From: Vitreoscilla sp.
GTDB taxonomy: Bacteria > Pseudomonadota > Gammaproteobacteria > Burkholderiales > Burkholderiaceae_C
Reading direction: 5' to 3'
DNA: 64,000 nucleotides
Assembly: GCA_018780145.1 (NCBI GenBank)
Contig: JADMKA010000073.1
Coordinates: forward strand, 31,242-95,241
Positions 35,490 through 44,696 of the stretch are shown piece after piece (position 1 is the first letter of the stretch; each line of letters starts with the position of its first letter). Below the pieces are notes generated by a model. The model did not search any database and was not told the origin of the DNA. It was given only the letters and a program-made list of their open reading frames with translations. Made by a program: the position numbers and the translations under genes.

Positions 35490-36197
35490 GTGGACAACTC
35501 TCCCCATGCGATGCCGCCTGGGAGCCACGGCGTGGGCAAGGCCACGCGCCTGTCGCTGATACGGGATCGGCTCCAGCAACGTTGGCGTTCGCGTCGCATG
35601 CGCGAGTTCGCCCGGCGCATGTCCGCCCGGCCCGGCACCCGGGTGCTGGACGTGGGCGGCAACATCGAGATCTGGTCCTTGATCGATCACCCGTTCCGGG
35701 TGACGCTGCTGAACACCTCGGTCCTCCAGGCGGACTCGGCGCGCCCGTGGCGCCTCCCTGCCTGCGGAACGACCTGGGAGTTCGTCGAAGGCGACGCCTG
35801 CGACCTGCAGCGCTTCGCGGACCGCTCGTTCGACATCGTCTTCAGCAACAGCGTCATCGAGCACCTGGGCGACGACGAGCGGGTCGAGCGGTTTGCGCGC
35901 GAGGTCAGGCGGGTGGGCCGGAGCTACTGGGTGCAGACGCCCAGCTACCTCTTTCCCATCGAAGCCCACACCGGGTGGCCATTCTTGTGGTTCTACCCCC
36001 GCGGTTTGCGCGAATCGATTGCGCGCCGGCTGGACGCGCGGCGCGCGAACGATCCCTGGTTCTGCCCGATCGCGCAAACACGCTACCTGACGCTCCAGCG
36101 GATGCGCCAGCTCTTCCCCGAGGCGGCCACCTACACCGAGCGGGTTGCCGGCTGGCCCAAGTCCTGGTCGATGTACCACGTGAAGCCCAGGCCATGA
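35490..36197 (+). CDS. Class I SAM-dependent methyltransferase
   Basis: A 235-residue protein. GTG at 35490 was chosen because AGGGAG lies 6 nt upstream; an internal ATG at 35511 is the alternative. The SAM fold is shown by GTRVLDVGGNIEIWSL (motif I), the following strand RVTLLNTSV, then FVEGDACDLQRFADRSFDIVFSNSVIEHL (motifs II-III). The substrate is not evident; the style (YxxxFPIEAHTGWPFLWFYPR) matches enzymes found in surface-glycan clusters. The stop overlaps the radical SAM ATG (ATGA), so the two proteins are made together. Confidence 0.85.
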   Translation: MDNSPHAMPPGSHGVGKATRLSLIRDRLQQRWRSRRMREFARRMSARPGTRVLDVGGNIEIWSLIDHPFRVTLLNTSVLQADSARPWRLPACGTTWEFVEGDACDLQRFADRSFDIVFSNSVIEHLGDDERVERFAREVRRVGRSYWVQTPSYLFPIEAHTGWPFLWFYPRGLRESIARRLDARRANDPWFCPIAQTRYLTLQRMRQLFPEAATYTERVAGWPKSWSMYHVKPRP

Positions 36198-37285
36198 AGC
36201 TGGGCAAGGTGGTGGCCCTGGGCAGCCGGCGCCTCGGCCAGGAGTTGCGCGAGGCCTTCTACCTGCGTACAGGGCTGGACGGCACCCGGCCGCTCGCGAT
36301 CCGCGCGCATCCGACCGAGCGTTGCAACTACAGGTGCGGGTCGTGCAAGTGCTGGCGACTCGACGACTATCCGCCGGAGATGCCACTCGGCGAATGGTGC
36401 CGGGCCCTGGCTGACTTGCGCGGCTTCGTGGGCCCCTACTGTGTTCAGTTCGCTGGCGGCGAGCCCTTTGTCTACAAGCCGTTTCTGGCGCTGGTGGAAT
36501 GGTGCGCGGCGCACCGGATCGATTGGGGAATGATCACCAACGGCTCGGCCCTGTCGCCGGCCAATGTGGCGCGCCTGGTCGCCGCGACCCCATTGAACAT
36601 CGACGTGTCGGTGGACGGGGCAAGCTCGGCGGTACACGATGCCTCTCGAGGCGTGCCTGGCTCGCTGGTGTGCATTGCGAAGGGGTTGCGCACTCTGCGC
36701 CGGGCCCGAGACGCGGCGGGCGGCTCGTTCCCCATCCGCGTCAAGCCGACAGTCCATCGGCGCAACCTGCACGAGATGCCCCAGCTGGTCGAGTGGGCAG
36801 TGAGCGCCGGCGCTACCTCGATCGACTTCAGCCCGGTACGGCCGTGGACGCCGGAGGTCGGCCAGGATCTTTGGTTGCGGCCGCAGGACGAGCGCGCGCT
36901 GGAGCAGGCCATCGAGTCCCTGGTTGCGGCCAAGCGGGCCGGCGCGCCGATCGAAACCGAGGAGAGCCGATTGCTGGCGTGGCCATCGCACTTCCGAGGC
37001 GAGTGGGTCCAGCCCGATGTCGCGCCGTGCCGGGTCGGCCTGCGCGACTTTCACATCCTGGCCAATGGCGACGTCCGAATGTGCTGGGAGTACCCGCCCA
37101 TCGGCAACATCCGCCGGTCCAGCGCGCGGGAAGTCTGGACGGGGCCGGTGGCCAGCGCGCAGCGCGCCACGATGATGCAGTGCGCGAACTTCGGCTCGCC
37201 CAAATGCGCCAGCTCGTGCCTGGCCCACAGGACGATGGGTCAGGACTGGAAGCGAGTGGCCTTGCTGACCCGGCGAGAGCTTTGA
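36194..37285 (+). CDS. Radical SAM protein with SPASM-like C-terminal cysteines
   Basis: A 363-residue enzyme. The radical SAM [4Fe-4S] motif CNYRCGSC lies at about 44-51, followed by FAGGEPFVYKPF (GGE motif), MITNGSAL and DVSVDGASSAVHD. The C-terminal 100 residues have the cysteine pattern of SPASM/twitch domains (PCRVGLRDFHILANGDVRMCWEY, then QCANFGSPKCASSC), which bind extra Fe-S clusters. Enzymes of this class modify peptides or small metabolites, including sugars. No RiPP precursor is seen nearby. It is translationally coupled to the upstream methyltransferase, suggesting two sequential modifications of one substrate. Confidence 0.9.
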   Translation: MKLGKVVALGSRRLGQELREAFYLRTGLDGTRPLAIRAHPTERCNYRCGSCKCWRLDDYPPEMPLGEWCRALADLRGFVGPYCVQFAGGEPFVYKPFLALVEWCAAHRIDWGMITNGSALSPANVARLVAATPLNIDVSVDGASSAVHDASRGVPGSLVCIAKGLRTLRRARDAAGGSFPIRVKPTVHRRNLHEMPQLVEWAVSAGATSIDFSPVRPWTPEVGQDLWLRPQDERALEQAIESLVAAKRAGAPIETEESRLLAWPSHFRGEWVQPDVAPCRVGLRDFHILANGDVRMCWEYPPIGNIRRSSAREVWTGPVASAQRATMMQCANFGSPKCASSCLAHRTMGQDWKRVALLTRREL

Positions 37286-37323
37286 CACCGCCGGACCGGC
37301 TTGCGCTGCAGCCAGCGCCGGTC

Positions 37324-37890
37324 CTATCCAAACGGCCGTACCCCGATCCACGCGGCGTGGGCCCAGAAGGCAAAGAACGCCCAGGCCGCCACGCCCGACA
37401 CCACCGCGATCGCGGTGCGCCCCGGCCTCACAGTCACCTGGACCCGGCCGCGCTGGCGCGCGCTGCGGAAACACAGCACCGCCCAGACCAGGAAGCCGCC
37501 GAACAGCAAGACATCGGCCAGTGTGCCGTTGGCCAGCAGGTGGGCAAATGCCCAGACCTTGGTGCCAAGCAACATCGGGTGCTGCAACCTGGCCTGGATG
37601 GCATTGCCACCGACTTGCGAGGCGGCCACCATCACGAAGGCGATCAGCGTCAACAGGCCGGCCAGGTGGCGCATGGCCACCGGCGGGGTCCACAGCACCA
37701 CCGGCTGCTGCCTTGCCTGGCCGTAACCCCAAACGATCAGCACGAAGCCGGCCAAGGCCGCCACCGAATACAGGCCCTTCCAGGCGTTCTCGCCCAGCCG
37801 GGCGCGTTGCGCCTCGCGCCACGCCGGCGCCACGATGCGCACCGAGTGCACCCCCAGGAAGACCAGCAGGCCGAGAATCAGCAGCGTCAT
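37324..37890 (-). CDS. NnrU family membrane protein
   Basis: A 188-residue integral membrane protein with five or six hydrophobic helices (LLILGLLVFLGVHSVRI, GLYSVAALAGFVLIVWGY, HLAGLLTLIAFVMVAAS, TAIAVVSGVAAWAFFAFWAH). The NnrU signature is seen in MTLLILGLLVFLGVHSVR and QHPMLLGTKVWAFAHLLANG. The family is linked to nitric-oxide or nitrite reduction and to cytochrome-type or isoprenoid-related enzymes, but no denitrification gene is in the window. It is convergent with the radical SAM gene, with a 38-bp gap. Confidence 0.9.
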   Translation of the reverse strand: MTLLILGLLVFLGVHSVRIVAPAWREAQRARLGENAWKGLYSVAALAGFVLIVWGYGQARQQPVVLWTPPVAMRHLAGLLTLIAFVMVAASQVGGNAIQARLQHPMLLGTKVWAFAHLLANGTLADVLLFGGFLVWAVLCFRSARQRGRVQVTVRPGRTAIAVVSGVAAWAFFAFWAHAAWIGVRPFG

Positions 37891-38014
37891 GTCGGGCCCA
37901 TTCGAGTCGTGGCAACGGCCGCCATTGTGGCGCGGCGCAGGCGCGCCAGCGTGTTGTGGGGCCCCAGGCCCTCTGCCATACTCGTTCACGCCCTGCCATG
38001 GGCGCCCCAGCGCT

Positions 38015-39103
38015 GTGACAACCGGCCCCACTTCCTCCCTCCACGCGGTGGCCTCCCGGCCACGGCGCTGGCTGGCCGCGCTGCTGGGCATCCTGGCGGC
38101 GCTGCCGGCCTGGGCGCAGGCGCCCGCACCAACCTCGCTGCGCATCGTCGGCGGGCTGGCCGGGGTCAACCAGTTCACCCGCCATGAGGAACCCTTCTGG
38201 ACGCAGGAGCTGCCGCGCCTGTCCGGCGGCAAGCTGCGGGCCGACATCGTGGCCTTCGACCGCGCCGGTATCCGCGGGCAGGACATGCTGCGCCTGATGC
38301 AGCTCGGGGTGGTGCCCTTCGGCACGGCGCTGCTGTCGCTCAGTTCGGGCTCGGAGCCGCTGCTGGCCGCGCCGGACCTGGCCGGGATGAACCCCGACAT
38401 CGCCCACCTGAAGCGGCACGCCGCCGCGTTCCGGCCGTACCTGGACAAGCTGCTGCGCGAGCGCCATGGGGTCGAGCTGCTCGCCATCTACATCTACCCG
38501 GCCCAGATGCTGTTCTGCAAGCGCGGTTTCACCGGCTTGTCCGAGCTGGGTGGCCGGCGCATCCGCACCTCCAGCCCGACCCAGGCCGACTGGGTCGAGG
38601 CGCTGGGCGCCACGCCGGTCACCACCTCGTTTGCCGAACTGAACCAGAGCCTTCGCACCGGGCACGTCGATTGTGCGATCACCGGCAGCATGTCGGGCTA
38701 CACCATCGGCCTGCACGAGCTGACGACCCATCTGTCGCCCATGCCCGTCAGCTGGGGCATGGCCGTCTTCGGTGCCAACGCCGGGGCCTGGCAGGCCCTG
38801 GCGGCCGACCAACGCTCGATGCTCAAGCAGGAGCTGATGCGCCTCGAGCAGTCCATCTGGGCCGAGGCCGAGCGCGAGACCGGCGAAGGCGTGCGCTGTG
38901 TCAGCGGCGCTCAGCCCTGTGGCGGGCGCGATGCGGGCCGCATGACCATCGTGCCACCGGCCCCGGCCGACGAGTTGAGACGCCGCAGCGTCTTCGCCGG
39001 CCAGGTGCTGCCACGCTGGGTGCAACGTTGCGGGGGCACCTGCGCCGAAGCCTGGAACCAGACCATCGCACCGGTCATCGGGGTCGAGGCGAAACCGCAA
39101 TGA
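38015..39103 (+). CDS. TRAP-type periplasmic solute-binding protein (DctP-like)
   Basis: A 362-residue protein. A GTG start at 38015 gives a leader with the hydrophobic run WLAALLGILAALPAWAQA; a GTG at 38048 is an alternative and neither has a good ribosome-binding site. The fold markers of DctP proteins are present: LRADIVAFDRAGIRGQDMLRLMQLGVVPFG, YIYPAQMLFCKRGFTGLSELGGRRIR and the late TSFAELNQSLRTGHVDCAITG with a carboxylate-binding Arg. No TRAP membrane subunit genes adjoin it. A hybrid kinase gene starts 20 nt downstream, so it probably serves as the kinase's sensing partner. Confidence 0.87.
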   Translation: MTTGPTSSLHAVASRPRRWLAALLGILAALPAWAQAPAPTSLRIVGGLAGVNQFTRHEEPFWTQELPRLSGGKLRADIVAFDRAGIRGQDMLRLMQLGVVPFGTALLSLSSGSEPLLAAPDLAGMNPDIAHLKRHAAAFRPYLDKLLRERHGVELLAIYIYPAQMLFCKRGFTGLSELGGRRIRTSSPTQADWVEALGATPVTTSFAELNQSLRTGHVDCAITGSMSGYTIGLHELTTHLSPMPVSWGMAVFGANAGAWQALAADQRSMLKQELMRLEQSIWAEAERETGEGVRCVSGAQPCGGRDAGRMTIVPPAPADELRRRSVFAGQVLPRWVQRCGGTCAEAWNQTIAPVIGVEAKPQ

Positions 39104-39122
39104 GCGGCGCCCCAGGGGCCCG

Positions 39123-41675
39123 ATGGACTCAGCTGCCCAAGGCGCCGTGACCGCCATGCCACGTGGTCTCCAGCCCGGTGTGCGCTGGATCATCGCGGGC
39201 GTGACCGCGCTGTTCATCGCGGCGGTGGTGTCGGCGGCCGCGGCGTTGGTGCACACCGAGCGCAGCGAAGCCCTGTCGCAAGCCCGGCAGCGAGCGGAGC
39301 GCTTCATCGCCGGGGCCGAGTCCACGCTCAACCGCATGCTGCTGAGCGTGGATGTGATGCTGGCCGGCACCGAGGCCCAGTTGCGGCCGCACCGCCTGCC
39401 CAATGGCACCTACGACGCCACCGGCGTGCGCCAGCAACTGCTGGCCACCGTCGGCCAGACGCTGCTGGTGCGCGACCTGGTGCTGTTGGGGGCCGACGGC
39501 ACGGTGCTGGCCGCCGCCCAGTCGGACAGCGCCCGGCTCGGCCTGCCGCTGCCGGCCGGGTTCGTCGATGCGGCGCTGGCCCTGCCGACGCCGCAGCTGG
39601 TGGCCAGCCCGCCGCTGGTCAACTTCGTCACCAGCGAACGGGTGCTGTACCTGGCGCGGGCGATCAACATCGTGCCCGAGTCCGGCAAGCCCACCCGGGC
39701 CCTGGCCGTGGCCGAGGTGCCGGCGTCGCTGATCGCCGGGCTGATGGGCCCGGCGCTGGACATCGACGGCGTGATCGCCACGCTGGAGCGCGACGACGGG
39801 CAGCTGCTGGTCAGCGTGCCGCCGCATGGTGCGCAACCCGGGCAACGGCTGCCCGGCCCGTTGCGCGAGGCCGACGCCAGCGGCCGCGCGGTGCTGGCGC
39901 CGGCCCGCGTGGGCGGCGTTCCGGCCGTGCTGGCGGTGCGGCCGCTGCTCTACCGCCCGCTGATGGTGGCGGCCTCGATCCCGCTCGACGCGGCCCTGGC
40001 CGATGCCGTGGAGCAGAGCCGCGTCGTGGTCGGTGCGGCCGCCCTGTTCGTGGCGATGTTGCTGGCGGCCGGCGGCTTCGCGCACTGGCACCTGGCGCGC
40101 GTGGCCCAGGCCCGGGCCGACCTGGACCGCTCCAAGTCCACCCTCGACCAGGCCTTGGCCTCGATGGCGGACGGCTTCCTGCTCTGCGACGCCGCCGACC
40201 GGGTGGTGGCCTGGAACGAGCGCTACCTCGACATCTATCCCTGGTTGCGCAACGTGATCGAGGCGGGCGTGCCCTTCGAGCGGCTGGCGCTGGTGGCCGT
40301 CAACGCCATGTTGCCCGACGCTTCCCCCGAAGACCAGCAGGGCTGGGTTCAACTCCGCCTGGCGCGGCACCGACTGCACGAGGGCTACCAGGAGCAGGCG
40401 CTCCCCGACGGCCGGGTGATCCATGCGCTGGAACGCCGCACCGCCGACGGTGGTGTGGTGAGCATCTATCACGACGTGACGGCGGCCGAGCGTGCCCTGG
40501 CCCGCGCCAAGGCCGACGCCGAGGCGGCCAACCGGGCCAAGTCGCGCTTCCTGGCGTCGATGAGCCACGAGATCCGCACCCCGCTGAACGCGGTGCTGGG
40601 CATGAACGGCCTGATGCTCAACACGCCGCTGACCGACGAACAGCGGCGCTACGCCGAGCTGATCCGCGGTTCCGGCCAGACCCTGCTGGCGCTGATCAAC
40701 GACATCCTCGACCTCAGCAAGGTCGAGGCCGGCCGCATGGAGCTGGAGATCGTCGAGTTCGACCCGCTGGCCACGGTCAACGAGGTGGTCACGCTGTTGG
40801 CGGTGCGCGCCGAGGCCAAAGGCCTGACGCTGGCGTCGCACGCCGCACCCGGGCTGCCCGGCCGGGTGCGCGGCGACCCGAGCCGCCTGCGCCAGGTGAT
40901 GTTCAACCTGATCGGCAACGCGCTGAAGTTCACGCCACAGGGCCGGGTCGATGTCGAGCTCACCCATCGGCCGCTGCCCGGCCGCCGGGTCGAGCTTGTG
41001 ATCGGCGTGCGCGACACCGGCATCGGCATCGACGCGGCCACGCTGCCGCGCCTGTTCCGCCACTTCAGCCAGGGCGACAGCAGCACCGCGCGGCGCCACG
41101 GCGGCAGCGGCCTGGGGCTGGCGATCAGCCAGGAGATCGTCGAGCTGATGCACGGCCGCATCGATGTCGACAGCGTGCCTGGCGAGGGCAGCACCTTCAC
41201 GGTGAGCCTGCCGCTGGAGGTGGTGCAGGATGGCGCCGCCAGCGGCCCTCTGGCTGCGGCGACGGCTGGGGAGGCGGCGATCGTCGGGCTGCCGGCCCGT
41301 CGCATCCTGGTGGCCGAGGACAACGGCGTCAACCAGATCCTCATCAAGGCCATGCTGGACCACCTGGGGCACTTCTGCGATGTGGTGGCCGACGGGTTCG
41401 AGGCGGTGCGCCAGGTGCAGGCCGGCGACTACGACCTGGTGCTGATGGACATCCAGATGCCGGGCATGGACGGCGAGGCCGCCACCCGGGCCATCCGTGC
41501 GTTGCCGGGCGCCCCGGGGCGCATCCCCATCGTGGCAATGACCGCCAACGCCATGGTCGAGGAGCGTGAGGCCTACCTGGCGGCCGGCATGAACGACCAC
41601 GTCGCCAAACCGCTGGACCTGCCGCGCCTGGCCGCCGTGATCGCCCGCGTGGTTCAGGCCCCCGCGGGAGCCTGA
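39123..41675 (+). CDS. Membrane hybrid sensor histidine kinase
   Basis: An 850-residue protein. A membrane helix at about 22-43 and another near 300-320 enclose a periplasmic Cache-like sensor. A PAS-type domain (about 340-455) follows, then the HisKA dimerisation domain with SMSHEIRTPLN, HATPase with NLIGNALKFTP, DTGIGID and GSGLGLA, and a receiver domain with Asp in LMDIQMPGMDG. All catalytic residues are present. The partner response regulator or HPt is not next to it. The tight placement after the DctP-like gene suggests a binding-protein-dependent sensor. The gene overlaps the convergent methyltransferase gene by 22 nt. Confidence 0.92.
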   Translation: MDSAAQGAVTAMPRGLQPGVRWIIAGVTALFIAAVVSAAAALVHTERSEALSQARQRAERFIAGAESTLNRMLLSVDVMLAGTEAQLRPHRLPNGTYDATGVRQQLLATVGQTLLVRDLVLLGADGTVLAAAQSDSARLGLPLPAGFVDAALALPTPQLVASPPLVNFVTSERVLYLARAINIVPESGKPTRALAVAEVPASLIAGLMGPALDIDGVIATLERDDGQLLVSVPPHGAQPGQRLPGPLREADASGRAVLAPARVGGVPAVLAVRPLLYRPLMVAASIPLDAALADAVEQSRVVVGAAALFVAMLLAAGGFAHWHLARVAQARADLDRSKSTLDQALASMADGFLLCDAADRVVAWNERYLDIYPWLRNVIEAGVPFERLALVAVNAMLPDASPEDQQGWVQLRLARHRLHEGYQEQALPDGRVIHALERRTADGGVVSIYHDVTAAERALARAKADAEAANRAKSRFLASMSHEIRTPLNAVLGMNGLMLNTPLTDEQRRYAELIRGSGQTLLALINDILDLSKVEAGRMELEIVEFDPLATVNEVVTLLAVRAEAKGLTLASHAAPGLPGRVRGDPSRLRQVMFNLIGNALKFTPQGRVDVELTHRPLPGRRVELVIGVRDTGIGIDAATLPRLFRHFSQGDSSTARRHGGSGLGLAISQEIVELMHGRIDVDSVPGEGSTFTVSLPLEVVQDGAASGPLAAATAGEAAIVGLPARRILVAEDNGVNQILIKAMLDHLGHFCDVVADGFEAVRQVQAGDYDLVLMDIQMPGMDGEAATRAIRALPGAPGRIPIVAMTANAMVEEREAYLAAGMNDHVAKPLDLPRLAAVIARVVQAPAGA

Positions 41676-42907
41676 AGAAGGGTTTCCAGGCAATGTTCCT
41701 GGATACCGTAGAACGCCTTGATGCCGGCGATCTGCTCGTGCAGCGCCTGCAGCCGCGCGGCCGGCAGCGGTTGCCGGCGCTTGACCGCCAGGATCATCTT
41801 GTTCTTGCTGGTGTGCTCCAGCGACACGAACTCGAACACCTGGGTGTCGTAGCCCTGGGTCTCCAGCAGCAGTGCACGCAGGCTGTCGGTCAGCATCTCG
41901 GCCTCCTGGCCCAGGTGGATGCCGTGCTTGAGCATCGGTCTGAGCAGCGGCGGCAGGCTGATCTGCGGCCGGATCTGCTTGTGGCAGCAGGGCGACGACA
42001 GGATCACCGCCGCTCCGGCCCGCACGCCGGCGTGCAGGGCGTGGTCGGTGGCGGTGTCGCAGGCGTGCAGGGCGATCATCACGTCGACCCGCTCGGGTGC
42101 CACGTCGCGAACGTCGCCGCACTGGAAGCTCAATCCCTCCAGCCCGCACTGCGCCGCAGCCTCGTTGACCTGCGCCACCAGCTCGGCGCGCAGCTCGACG
42201 CCCAGCGTCTGCGCTGGCCAGCCGCGGCCGTGCGTCAGGTGGTGGTGGGTGGCACAGGTCAGGTAACCCTTGCCGGCACCGAAATCCACCACCCGCACCG
42301 GCTGGCCCTCGCGTGGCGCGAGCCCGGCTTCGTCGAGTGCGTGGTCCAGCACCTCGACGAACTTGTTGATCTGCTTCCACTTGCGCGCCATCGCCGGCAC
42401 CAGCGCACCCGCCCGGTCGGTCACGCCCAGCGCCTGCAGGAACGGGGTGTCCAGCGCCAGCAGCCGGCGCTTGCTGCGCACATGGCCGTCGGCTGGCGCC
42501 GCGGCCTCGTCGGCAGCGTCGTCGGCCACCCGGGCGCGGTGCAGCGCGACCTTGCCGCGCTTGCTGATCAGCAGCTGCAGCTCCTCGTCGCGTGTGGACA
42601 GGTGGGCGTGGGAAAAACTGGTGCCGAGCAGGGTGTCGATGCGTGCCACGGCCTCGTCGAGCGGGAGGTTCTCGGTCAGCTCGCGGGTGCGGTGCTGATG
42701 CACGAGTTGCAGGCAGGGCACGCCGCGCAGGTCCAGCCGGCGCGCGCTGACCCGCTGCAACTCGCCGGCTCCCGGGCGCGGTTTGGCAAGCAGCAGGCGC
42801 TTGAAGCGGCCGTCGCCCAACGCCACACGCAGCGCGTCGAAGAAGCGTTCCCGGCGCGCCAGGTCGGCCAGCGCGTCGGTGTCTGCGGAGAGGGGCGGGG
42901 CGGTCAT
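41654..42907 (-). CDS. SAM-dependent methyltransferase, GSTCD/RsmJ-like domain
   Basis: A 417-residue protein. The N-terminal 190 residues are family-specific (VPCLQLVHQHRTRELTENLP). The methyltransferase core begins at PVRVVDFGAGKGYLTCATHHHL (motif I, about residue 217), followed by LGVELRAELV and LHACDTATDHAL, then ILSSPCCHKQIRPQI, a cysteine-containing stretch characteristic of this group. Members modify RNA or proteins, but the substrate is not known. The start ATG is set at MTAPPLS. The gene is divergent from the GGDEF/EAL gene. Confidence 0.85.
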   Translation of the reverse strand: MTAPPLSADTDALADLARRERFFDALRVALGDGRFKRLLLAKPRPGAGELQRVSARRLDLRGVPCLQLVHQHRTRELTENLPLDEAVARIDTLLGTSFSHAHLSTRDEELQLLISKRGKVALHRARVADDAADEAAAPADGHVRSKRRLLALDTPFLQALGVTDRAGALVPAMARKWKQINKFVEVLDHALDEAGLAPREGQPVRVVDFGAGKGYLTCATHHHLTHGRGWPAQTLGVELRAELVAQVNEAAAQCGLEGLSFQCGDVRDVAPERVDVMIALHACDTATDHALHAGVRAGAAVILSSPCCHKQIRPQISLPPLLRPMLKHGIHLGQEAEMLTDSLRALLLETQGYDTQVFEFVSLEHTSKNKMILAVKRRQPLPAARLQALHEQIAGIKAFYGIQEHCLETLLQAPAGA

Positions 42908-43207
42908 CGGTGGCAGGCTCGTCGGCGCGGATTGTGGATCAGCGCCCACACTGCGGGCGCACCCCTAGGATGCCGCCCCCCAAAAACGTTTGGACACATC
43001 TATGATCCACCTCATCACAAGAAGAATGTGCGAGCCTGAGGGTGGCCGCTGAGTCGGCCGCATGCTGCCCAACGCAGCGCGCGGATGGATGTCTGTTGTG
43101 CCCCCTGTGACGTGAGCCCGGCCACCTTCTTCCAACAGTTCGCCCTCTTCAGGCGCCCCCCGCGCGACCGACCCGCATCGGCCCGGCTGGGTTCGGTGCC
43201 TGATCCC
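42908..43207. other. 300-bp divergent intergenic region
   Basis: This region lies between the methyltransferase and GGDEF/EAL genes. It contains a locally AT-rich patch (AAAAACGTTTGGACACATCTATGATC, about 42980-43008) that is the best candidate for promoters in both directions. An in-frame upstream ATG at 43085 could extend the GGDEF/EAL protein. No repeat or RNA gene was recognised. Confidence 0.3.
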
Positions 43208-44686
43208 ATGCATCTGTCCAGCACGCTCTTGCGTTCCGCCGCCGCCGCCGCCGCTGGCGCTGCGGTGGGGGCTTGGCTCGGCAGCCGGCTGGGGCCGGGC
43301 TGGTCCGTGCTGGCGGCCGTGTTGGGCGCCGCGGCCGGCGGTGCGGTGGGGCCCGCCTGGAGCCTCGCACGGCAGCGCGCCCGGGCCTCGGCCCCGATGC
43401 CCGAGCCGCCAGGCGACACCGTGACGGGCCTGCCGGGCCGGGCCCAGTTCCTGGCGCGCCTGGCCAGCGAGCGCGCGGGGCCGCTGGCAGGCGCGGCCGC
43501 GCCGCGCGCCCTGCTGATGCTGGGCCTGGACCGCCTGCGCGTGCTCAACGACAGCCTGGGGCACGAGGTGGGCGACCAGTGGCTTCGCGAGGCGGGCGGC
43601 AGGCTCGCCGATGCCTTCGACCCACCCGGGCTGGTGGCGCGGCTGAGCAATGACGAATTCATCCTGCTGGCACCGGCACAGCCGGTGCGCGCCGACGACT
43701 CGGCGCTGATCGGCCTGGGCGAGGCGTTGCTGCACCGCGTGCGCCGGCCTTTCCTGGCCGACGGCGGCGAGCACCACCTGAGTGCCAGCGCCGGCGCCAC
43801 CTGGCTGGAGCCGGGCAAGCCGATCGAGCAGGCCCTGCGCGAGGTCGATCTGGCCCTGCGGCGCGCCAAGCGCGCCGGCCGCGACTGCGTGCGCGTCTTC
43901 GAGCCGGCCATGCTGGCCGAGCACGACGAGCGCGGCCGTTTGCTCGCGGCACTTCGTCGTGCCGTGCGCACCCAGGAGTTCCGCCTGCACTACCAGCCGC
44001 AGGTGGACCGGCTTGGCCGGGTCGTTGGCGCCGAGGCCCTGCTGCGCTGGAACTCGCCCGAGCTCGGGCCGATCGAGCCCTCGCGCTTCATTCCGCTGGC
44101 CGAAGAGTCGGGCCTGATCGTGCCGATCGGCCGGGCCGTGATCCGCGATGCCTGCGCCGTGCTGGCCTGGTGGGCGCAGGATCCGGCCACCGCCTTGCTG
44201 ACCCTGTCGGTCAACGTCAGCCCGCACCAGTTCCAGCACCCCGGCTTCGTCGAGGAGGTGCGCCTGGCCCTGCTGACCGCTGGCGTGGCCCCGGGCCTGC
44301 TGAAGCTGGAGGTCACCGAAAGCGTGATCATCTCGGACATGCCCGGCGTGCAGGCCCGCATGCAGGCGCTGCGCGACCTGGGCGTGCGGCTGTCGCTGGA
44401 CGACTTCGGCGTCGGCTACTCCAGCCTGAGCTACCTCAAGCACCTGCCGCTGTCGCAGCTGAAGATCGACCAGGTCTTCGTGCGCAACATGATCACCGAC
44501 CCCCGCGAAGCGGCGCTGGTGCGCACGGTGATCGCTCTCGCGCGCGACCTGTCGCTGGAGCTGGTCGCCGAGGGGGTGGAGACGGCCGAGCAGCGCGAGA
44601 TGCTGAGCGATCTCGGCTGCGGCCTGTACCAGGGCTACCTGTTCGGGCGGCCGGTGCCGCTGGAGTCGCTCTGCGTGGTGCAGTGA
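43208..44686 (+). CDS. GGDEF/EAL protein with degenerate GGDEF and intact EAL
   Basis: A 492-residue protein with an N-terminal membrane-associated glycine/alanine stretch (about 5-45). The GGDEF domain (about 65-215) has its motif changed to RLSNDEFILL, so diguanylate cyclase activity is unlikely, though it may bind GTP. The EAL domain (about 225-480) keeps EALLRW, the metal-binding Asn and Glu in LSVNVSP and LEVTES, LDDFGVGYSSL, KIDQVFV and EGVET, so c-di-GMP hydrolysis is expected. The start at 43208 is chosen for its better fit; 43085 is an alternative. Its stop is 10 nt from the end of the convergent kinase gene. Confidence 0.9.
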   Translation: MHLSSTLLRSAAAAAAGAAVGAWLGSRLGPGWSVLAAVLGAAAGGAVGPAWSLARQRARASAPMPEPPGDTVTGLPGRAQFLARLASERAGPLAGAAAPRALLMLGLDRLRVLNDSLGHEVGDQWLREAGGRLADAFDPPGLVARLSNDEFILLAPAQPVRADDSALIGLGEALLHRVRRPFLADGGEHHLSASAGATWLEPGKPIEQALREVDLALRRAKRAGRDCVRVFEPAMLAEHDERGRLLAALRRAVRTQEFRLHYQPQVDRLGRVVGAEALLRWNSPELGPIEPSRFIPLAEESGLIVPIGRAVIRDACAVLAWWAQDPATALLTLSVNVSPHQFQHPGFVEEVRLALLTAGVAPGLLKLEVTESVIISDMPGVQARMQALRDLGVRLSLDDFGVGYSSLSYLKHLPLSQLKIDQVFVRNMITDPREAALVRTVIALARDLSLELVAEGVETAEQREMLSDLGCGLYQGYLFGRPVPLESLCVVQ

Positions 44687-44696
44687 GCTGGTGCGC

